From: Saccharopolyspora rosea
Lineage (GTDB): Bacteria > Actinomycetota > Actinomycetes > Mycobacteriales > Pseudonocardiaceae
Reading direction: 5' to 3'
NCBI RefSeq assembly: GCF_025643595.1
Contig: NZ_CP102826.1
Span: 5,394,001 to 5,458,000, forward strand
Length of the DNA stretch: 64,000 bases
How positions within the stretch are numbered: position 1 is the first letter of the stretch; each line of letters begins with the position of its first letter. The position numbers were made by a program, and so were the translations under genes. The notes beneath the pieces are model-generated. The model searched no databases and had not been told where the DNA came from. It saw nothing but the letters and a program-made list of their open reading frames with translations. Below are positions 59,708 through 64,000 of the stretch, one piece after another.

Positions 59708-59848
59708 TCAACCGCCGGAGTCGGTCGCGAAGCGGATCTCGCGGGCCACCGCCGCGCACCGCGCGACGGGCCGGACGGCCGGTTCGACAGCGGGGTGTCC
59801 GCCACCCCGCGGGCAAGGGCTCACCACGTGGGCTACCACCGCACGCAT
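59708..59848 (-). CDS. Candidate 46-residue peptide upstream of the FAD oxidase
   Basis: MRAVVAHVVSPCPRGGG, then a Pro/Val/Arg stretch, ending VAREIRFATDSGG. The ATG has GGAGG eight bases upstream, a strong site, and codon third positions are mostly G or C. There are two cysteines and no membrane segment. It lies 101 bp ahead of the FAD oxidase gene, same strand. No family recognised; it may be a small protein, a leader or chance. Confidence 0.4.
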   Translation of the reverse strand: MRAVVAHVVSPCPRGGGHPAVEPAVRPVARCAAVAREIRFATDSGG

Positions 59849-60134
59849 CGGAGCCACCTCCAAGGGCTTGTTCCTGCCCCGACTCTGACACCGCCCGCCG
59901 CTCCCCGACAAGTGGAACCGCACCCGACCACCCGGACGCCAGAAGTCGATCACACGTGCGCGGCTGCACGATCCGCCGCGGCCCTGCGGACGGCGCCGGG
60001 CGGGCACGCCCGGCGGCACCTCGCCGTCGCGTTCGTCCCCGCCCCGGCCACCACGCCCCGGCGGGCCATCGCACACCTTTCCGGACCTCCCCCGCCGAAG
60101 CCGATCGGTCCCCGCGGGAAGCCGGGTTCGGCGG

Positions 60135-61166
60135 CTACGCCTCGGCTTCGTCGGCGAAGAGGCGGGCGAGGTCGCGGGTCAGCGACAGGGCTCGGCGAGC
60201 CCACTCCGGCGATGCTGCGGCGAGTCCGCACGTCGGGGTGGGCACGGCACGTTCGGCCAGGGTGCGGCGGTGGAACCCCAGGCGGGAGGCCAGGTCGAAG
60301 GCGGGCTGCGCGAGTCGCCGCAGCTCGGCTCCGGCCGGGGGCTCGGTGCTCGGCACCAGACCGAGCAGCAACGTGGTGCCCTCCTCCCACGCCTCGCCCA
60401 GTTCGTCGGCGAACTGACCGGACACCTCGCCGAGTCCGGTGGCGTCCAGGGCGATCGCCGATGCCCCCGCCCGGCGCAGCAGCGCGACCGGCGGCCGAGG
60501 CGAGCAGCAGTGCACGACGACGGGCGACCCGGTCGCGGTGGCGAGCCGGTCGACGACCTCGCCGAGGACTCGTCGCGCTTCGGGTTCGAGCACGGCGGGC
60601 ACGGTTCCGTAGCCGGAGGGGGTCGGCAGCTCGCCCGCCAGCACGGCGGGCAGCGTCGGTTCGTCGAGCTGCACGACCACGCGCGCACCGGTGCGTTCGG
60701 CGACCTGCGCGGCGTGCGCGACGAGCCCTTCGGTGAGGGATTCGGCGAAGTCCCGCAGCGCTCCGCCGTCGGTGAGCACGCGGTGCCCGCGGGGCAGTTC
60801 GATCCCGGCGGTCAGCGTCCACGGCCCGGCGGCCTGCACCTTGACCGCGCGGGGCGCGCCCGCCTCGCCGACCGCCTGCTCCAGGGCGTCGAGGTCCCAG
60901 CGCAGCAGGTCGTGGGCGCGCCGGTGGTCGTGCCCGGGTCGTGACGCCACGCGGTACCCCGACGGCACGACCTCGACGGCGAGGTCGACGAGCAGTCCGG
61001 CGGTCCGGCCCAGCACATCGGCGCCGACGCCGCGCGCCGGGAGTTCCGGGAACGGCGTCAGGTCAGGCAGTTCTCCGACGACGGTGCGCGCCGCCTCGAC
61101 CGGATCGGTGCCCGGCATCGAACCGACGGCGGTCGCCACTCCGGGGGCCCACACTGCATCGCTCAC
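60135..61166 (-). CDS. MetE-like protein (B12-independent methionine synthase family)
   Basis: 343 residues, equivalent to only the C-terminal catalytic half of MetE (Rv3015c-like). Candidate zinc ligands are H219 and C220/C221 in VVVHCCSPRP and a Cys near 316 in VPTPTCGLAAASPEW; VVVQLDEPTLP is also present. A core methyltransferase of unknown methyl donor; may not make methionine. The GTG at 61166 follows CATAAT by six bases; only seven bases separate it from the ligase stop upstream. Confidence 0.85.
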   Translation of the reverse strand: MSDAVWAPGVATAVGSMPGTDPVEAARTVVGELPDLTPFPELPARGVGADVLGRTAGLLVDLAVEVVPSGYRVASRPGHDHRRAHDLLRWDLDALEQAVGEAGAPRAVKVQAAGPWTLTAGIELPRGHRVLTDGGALRDFAESLTEGLVAHAAQVAERTGARVVVQLDEPTLPAVLAGELPTPSGYGTVPAVLEPEARRVLGEVVDRLATATGSPVVVHCCSPRPPVALLRRAGASAIALDATGLGEVSGQFADELGEAWEEGTTLLLGLVPSTEPPAGAELRRLAQPAFDLASRLGFHRRTLAERAVPTPTCGLAAASPEWARRALSLTRDLARLFADEAEA

Positions 61167-61173
61167 GCGGCCA

Positions 61174-62712
61174 TTATGGCCGGTCCCGTTCCGCGAGCTG
61201 TTCCCGCAGCACCCTCTTGAGCAGCTTGCCGGAACTGTTGCGCGGCAGATCGTCGACGAAGTGGATCCGCTTGGGGACCTTGAAGCCGGCCAGCCGCGCC
61301 CGCGCGTGCTCGACCAGCTCCGCTTCGTCCACATCGGACTTGCGGACGGCGACGGCGACGATGGTCTCGATCCACTTCGGATCGGGCACCGCGACCACCG
61401 CGACCTCGGCGACGGCGGGGTGGGTGTACAGCGCGTCCTCGACCTCCCGCGAGGCGACCAGCACCCCGCCGGTGTTGATCACGTCCTTGATCCGGTCGAC
61501 GACGTGGACGTAGCCCTCGTCGTCGCGGCGCACCAGGTCGCCGGAGTGGAACCAGCCGCTGCGGAAGGCCGCCGCGGTCTCCTCCGGCTTGTCCCAGTAC
61601 CCGGTGCACAGCTGCGGCGACCGGTAGACGATCTCGCCGAGCTGGCCGGGTTCCACCTCCTCGCCCCGCTCGTCGACGACCCTGGCCTCGACGAACAGCA
61701 CCGGCCGCCCGGCGGAGTCCGGCCGCGCGTCGTGCTCCTCTGGTCGCAGCACGGTGGCCAGCGGGCCGATCTCCGACTGCCCGAAGCAGTTGTAGAACCC
61801 CAGCTCCGGCAGGGCCTCGCGCAGCCTGCGCAGCACCGGGCCGGGCATGATCGACGCCCCGTAGTACGCCTTGCGCAGCGACCCCAGGTCGCGGTCCGGG
61901 AAGTCGGCGTGGTTGGCCAACGCCACCCACAGGGTCGGCGCGGCGAAGAACGAGCCGATGCGCTCGGCCTCGATCCGCCGCAGCACGTCGCCAGGCTCCG
62001 GCACTTCGACGAGGTGGTTGGTGGAGCCGATCATCAGGTGCGGCACCAGGAACACGTGCAGCTGCGCCGAGTGGTACAGCGGCATCACGTGCAGCGGTTC
62101 GTCGTCATCGCGGAAGTCCAGCCCCACCGCGCAGGACACGTACTCGTGCAGCAGCGCCCGGTGCGTCATCATCGCGCCCTTGGGCTGAGAGGTCGTTCCC
62201 GAGGTGTAGAGCAGTTGCACGAGGTCGTCGTCGGCGGCCTCGACGTCCAGCTGCGGCACGGGACCGTCGGAACACCGCCGCAGCAACGAATCCGGCGCGT
62301 CGCGCAGCGGAATCACGCGCGACGGCGGCGAATCCACCTCGTCGATCCGGTCGGCGAGCCCCGGGTCGACGAGCGCGACCGAACTGCCGGACTGCGCCAG
62401 CAGGTACCCGAGTTCGGCCGAGGTCAGGTTGTAGTTGATCGGCACGTGCACCAGCCCGGCCCGCGCGCAGGCCAGGAATCCGATCAGGTAGGCATCGGAG
62501 TTGCGGCCGTACGCGGCGACGCGGTCCCCCTTGCCCACGCCCTCCGCCAGCAGCGCCCCGGCCGCCCGCGTGACGGCCGCGTCCAACTCGGCGTAGGTCC
62601 AGGCGCGCTCCCGACCGGCGGCGTCGACGAACCGCAACGCGACCCGCCCGGGCACCCGCGCCGCGCTGCGCCGCACCAGATCGTCGACGGCACTGCCCCG
62701 GACCCCGGCCAT
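61174..62712 (-). CDS. AMP-dependent acyl-CoA synthetase
   Basis: 512 residues, ANL superfamily. P-loop LLYTSGTTSQPKGAMMTH (about 170), FYNCFGQSEIGPLATV, GWFHSGDLVRRDDEGYVHVVDRIKDVINTGGVLVASREVE and catalytic lysine in LPRNSSGKLLKR near the end. Activates a carboxylic acid, probably a fatty or aromatic acid, to its CoA ester. The ATG has GGGGAGG upstream. It is transcribed toward the MetE-like gene. Confidence 0.92.
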   Translation of the reverse strand: MAGVRGSAVDDLVRRSAARVPGRVALRFVDAAGRERAWTYAELDAAVTRAAGALLAEGVGKGDRVAAYGRNSDAYLIGFLACARAGLVHVPINYNLTSAELGYLLAQSGSSVALVDPGLADRIDEVDSPPSRVIPLRDAPDSLLRRCSDGPVPQLDVEAADDDLVQLLYTSGTTSQPKGAMMTHRALLHEYVSCAVGLDFRDDDEPLHVMPLYHSAQLHVFLVPHLMIGSTNHLVEVPEPGDVLRRIEAERIGSFFAAPTLWVALANHADFPDRDLGSLRKAYYGASIMPGPVLRRLREALPELGFYNCFGQSEIGPLATVLRPEEHDARPDSAGRPVLFVEARVVDERGEEVEPGQLGEIVYRSPQLCTGYWDKPEETAAAFRSGWFHSGDLVRRDDEGYVHVVDRIKDVINTGGVLVASREVEDALYTHPAVAEVAVVAVPDPKWIETIVAVAVRKSDVDEAELVEHARARLAGFKVPKRIHFVDDLPRNSSGKLLKRVLREQLAERDRP

Positions 62713-63037
62713 CCGGCACCACCTCCCCGCGAAGTGTGACGCCGCACACTAACGCCTCCCGCGGTCCGGTGACCACGACCGGCTCGGCCCGCCGACGCGC
62801 GCGGGTTTCGTCAGCAGGGCTGGAAGATGCTGTTGGCGGTGTTGCCGACGTCGAGCTTGAAGGCGCCGTCCTCGGCCTGCTGACCACGACATCCGGGCGG
62901 TCGGTACCACTGTGTCAGCGCGCACGGACCAGTACGGGTTGATCAGCTGCCTGGTCGGCCGATGACGTTGTCGGTGTTCTCGGGCATGCTCAGCGATCGG
63001 ATCGTCAATCGTGTCGCTGATACGAGGGGGTTACGGC
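62713..63037. other. 325-bp non-coding stretch with a gene-end remnant
   Basis: It holds the 67-bp repeat 62809-62875, which encodes the last ~21 codons and stop of the gene at the window edge but is fused to unrelated sequence at 62876. The rest (62876-63037) has no convincing ORF; it appears rearranged. Confidence 0.6.
62809..62875 (-). pseudogene. Truncated copy of the edge gene's 3' end (repeat copy A)
   Basis: 67 bp identical at 66 positions to 63480-63546. On the minus strand it reads EDGAFKLDVGNTANSIFQPC-stop, then homology ends abruptly. No start belongs to it. A relic of duplication or recombination. Confidence 0.85.
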
Positions 63038-63403
63038 ATGCCGCGCATGGCGACCTGGTTCACGCGTCTGTTCGCCCAGCACCGTTCCCACCGGCCACCG
63101 AAGAGGGCGATCGATCTCGGGCTGCCCACCAGAAAGAGGCTGCGGATCACCGACTCCTTCGCCACGGAGAAGCTCAACGCCGCCATCAACTCGTATGAAC
63201 AGCTCCAGGCCGCCTACGGCTACCTGTGCAAGGTCCGCAAGAACGCTGTCGAAGCCGCGCTGTCCCGCGCCGATGCCAAAGCCGTCGGCTACATCGCCGA
63301 GCGGGAACGGCATTTGGCCGGTCAGCTGGTGACGGCCGCCGAGGATCTCAAGGCGCTCCTGCAGCGCCGCGGCTACAGCGACCCGCCCACCCGGTCCGCC
63401 TAA
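63038..63403 (+). CDS. Small helical protein of unknown function
   Basis: 121 residues. A basic N-terminus (MPRMATWFTRLFAQHRSHRPPKR) precedes three predicted amphipathic helices (ATEKLNAAINSYEQLQAAYGYL, RKNAVEAALSRADAKAVGYI, ERHLAGQLVTAAEDLKALL). No family recognised. The ATG has GAGGGGG seven bases upstream. It lies between two direct repeats (62809-62875 and 63480-63546) on the strand opposite its neighbours, which suggests insertion into the locus. Confidence 0.65.
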   Translation: MPRMATWFTRLFAQHRSHRPPKRAIDLGLPTRKRLRITDSFATEKLNAAINSYEQLQAAYGYLCKVRKNAVEAALSRADAKAVGYIAERERHLAGQLVTAAEDLKALLQRRGYSDPPTRSA

Positions 63404-63440
63404 CGGACACCTCATCAGCGTGGACACGGCAGAAATCGGA

Positions 63441-63496
63441 TTCCAGCCCTGCTGACGGCCACCGCTGGTCGTCGCCAGCCGTCAGCAGGGCTGGAA
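63441..63496. repeat. Perfect 19-bp inverted repeat over the edge gene's stop codon
   Basis: TTCCAGCCCTGCTGACGGC (63441-63459) and its exact complement (63478-63496) flank an 18-nt loop. Each arm encodes F-Q-P-C-stop on its own outward strand: the right arm is the real gene end, the left arm ends a short plus-strand frame. It can act as a bidirectional terminator. Confidence 0.8.
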
Positions 63497-63546
63497 GATG
63501 CTGTTGGCGGTGTTGCCGACGTCGAGCTTGAAGGCACCGTCCTCGG
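63480..63546 (-). repeat. 67-bp direct repeat copy B (3' end of the edge gene)
   Basis: Matches 62809-62875 with one mismatch. This is the intact copy within the coding sequence of the last gene. Confidence 0.9.
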
Positions 63547-64000
63547 GGACGAGGAGCCAGACGACGTTCCAGCGCAGGCAGGGCGACGGGGCCGAGGACG
63601 GGGCCTTGTCGGGGTCCTGGGTGCTGGTGAAGGTCAGCATGACGCGGAGCGTGCCGTCCGGGTCGGGTTCGATGCGTTGCAGGACGACGTCGCCGTCGTG
63701 CGTGCTGGAGTAGGCCTGGCGCCAGGTCTTCTCCGGAAGTTCGCGCCACTTCGCGCGCACCACGGTCGTCTTCCACGTGTCGTACTGGCGGAAGTTGATC
63801 GCGTTGAAGTACGTCTCCAGCACCCACCGCACGGTGGGGAAGTCCGGGTGCGCCAGGACGTCCGGGCGGAACGTGATCAACGGTTCCGGACCGTCCGGGG
63901 CGGGTTGTTCGGTGCGCTCGGGAGCGGCGTCCGGGTACAGCCGGCGCAGCGCGAGACCGCCTGCTGCCGCGGCGGCGAGCACGACCACGGCGAGCAGGAC
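63482..64000 (-). CDS. Membrane-anchored protein of unknown function (5' end outside the window)
   Basis: At least 172 codons. The N-terminal visible part is a transmembrane segment (VLLAVVVLAAAAAGGLALRR), followed by a linker rich in Pro and a domain of about 115 residues (VLETYFNAINFRQYDTWKTTVVRAKWRELP ... LRWNVVWLLVPEDGAFKLDVGNTANSIFQPC). The YFNAINFRQYDTW start and final strands suggest an NTF2-like fold, as in many actinobacterial secreted or Mce-associated proteins. The true start is probably past 64000. Confidence 0.65.
   Translation of the reverse strand, partial: VLLAVVVLAAAAAGGLALRRLYPDAAPERTEQPAPDGPEPLITFRPDVLAHPDFPTVRWVLETYFNAINFRQYDTWKTTVVRAKWRELPEKTWRQAYSSTHDGDVVLQRIEPDPDGTLRVMLTFTSTQDPDKAPSSAPSPCLRWNVVWLLVPEDGAFKLDVGNTANSIFQPC

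Noticed and set aside
62944..62985. Minus-strand 14-codon frame MPENTDNVIGRPGS
   Set aside because: No ribosome site, lies in a rearranged stretch, and no downstream gene is positioned for a leader.

Overview
This 64 kb window has very high GC and is densely packed, with many GTG and TTG starts and many starts with no Shine-Dalgarno that sit 6-9 nt behind a TANNNT-like -10 box (leaderless transcripts). Gene content and order follow the mycobacterial block from recG/ung/thiL/ddl/gpsA/cofC/ppk/mutT1/hupB/leuDC/leuB/serA/ilvC-N-B/cfp6/lppZ/gatB-A-C to ligA. This points to a chromosomal segment of a mycelial actinomycete, most likely Pseudonocardiaceae (Saccharopolyspora/Amycolatopsis-like). That placement is an inference from synteny and protein style; no database was searched. 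I saw no CRISPR array, insertion sequence, rRNA or phage gene.

Layout. 1-8970: pyruvate carboxylase (partial), recG, two DUF1648 membrane proteins with their GntR regulator, a DAK2 protein, rpmB with a foldable leader, an Rv1733c-like protein and ung. 9339-13767: an MHS-family transporter, thiL, a stand-alone Lrp/AsnC sensor domain, DUF3515 and ddl. 13804-18038: a block placed between ddl and gpsA, with a MocR regulator divergent from a PPOX flavoprotein, cysteine dioxygenase behind a cysteine-rich leader peptide, and a cystathionine gamma-lyase-type enzyme. 18054-24707: gpsA, plsC, cofC (F420), ppk1, mutT1 and the HU protein. 24940-28472: leuDC with the divergent IclR regulator LtbR, then two tRNA-Glu and one tRNA-Gln. 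28629-33140: a HAD phosphatase, gltX, an FAD monooxygenase and an FAH-family enzyme. 33196-44749: branched-chain amino acid and serine synthesis (cimA, leuB, serA, ilvC, ilvN, ilvB, ilvD). Leader peptide plus terminator attenuators precede cimA and ilvB. 44852-54751: DoxX, a hydrolase, an LppZ-like lipoprotein, gatC-A-B with intercistronic mini-ORFs, an ACT protein and ligA. 54795-62712: two uncharacterised proteins, an APC permease with an FAD amine oxidase-like enzyme, a MetE-like protein and an acyl-CoA ligase. 62713-64000: a rearranged accessory stretch with duplicated gene ends.

How it fits together. Most of the pathway from threonine-independent 2-ketobutyrate (cimA) through Ile/Val/Leu is here and seems to be controlled by Ile- and Leu/Val-codon leader peptides plus LtbR. 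The parts for indirect Gln-tRNA synthesis (tRNA-Gln, GluRS and GatCAB) also lie in one window. The most unusual signals are three related roughly 75-nt mini-ORF units that join gatC, gatA and gatB by start/stop overlaps; a cysteine-codon leader in front of a cysteine-degrading enzyme; a strongly strand-asymmetric spacer between two tRNA-Glu genes; and a 67-bp duplicated gene end that brackets an unknown small gene at the right edge.
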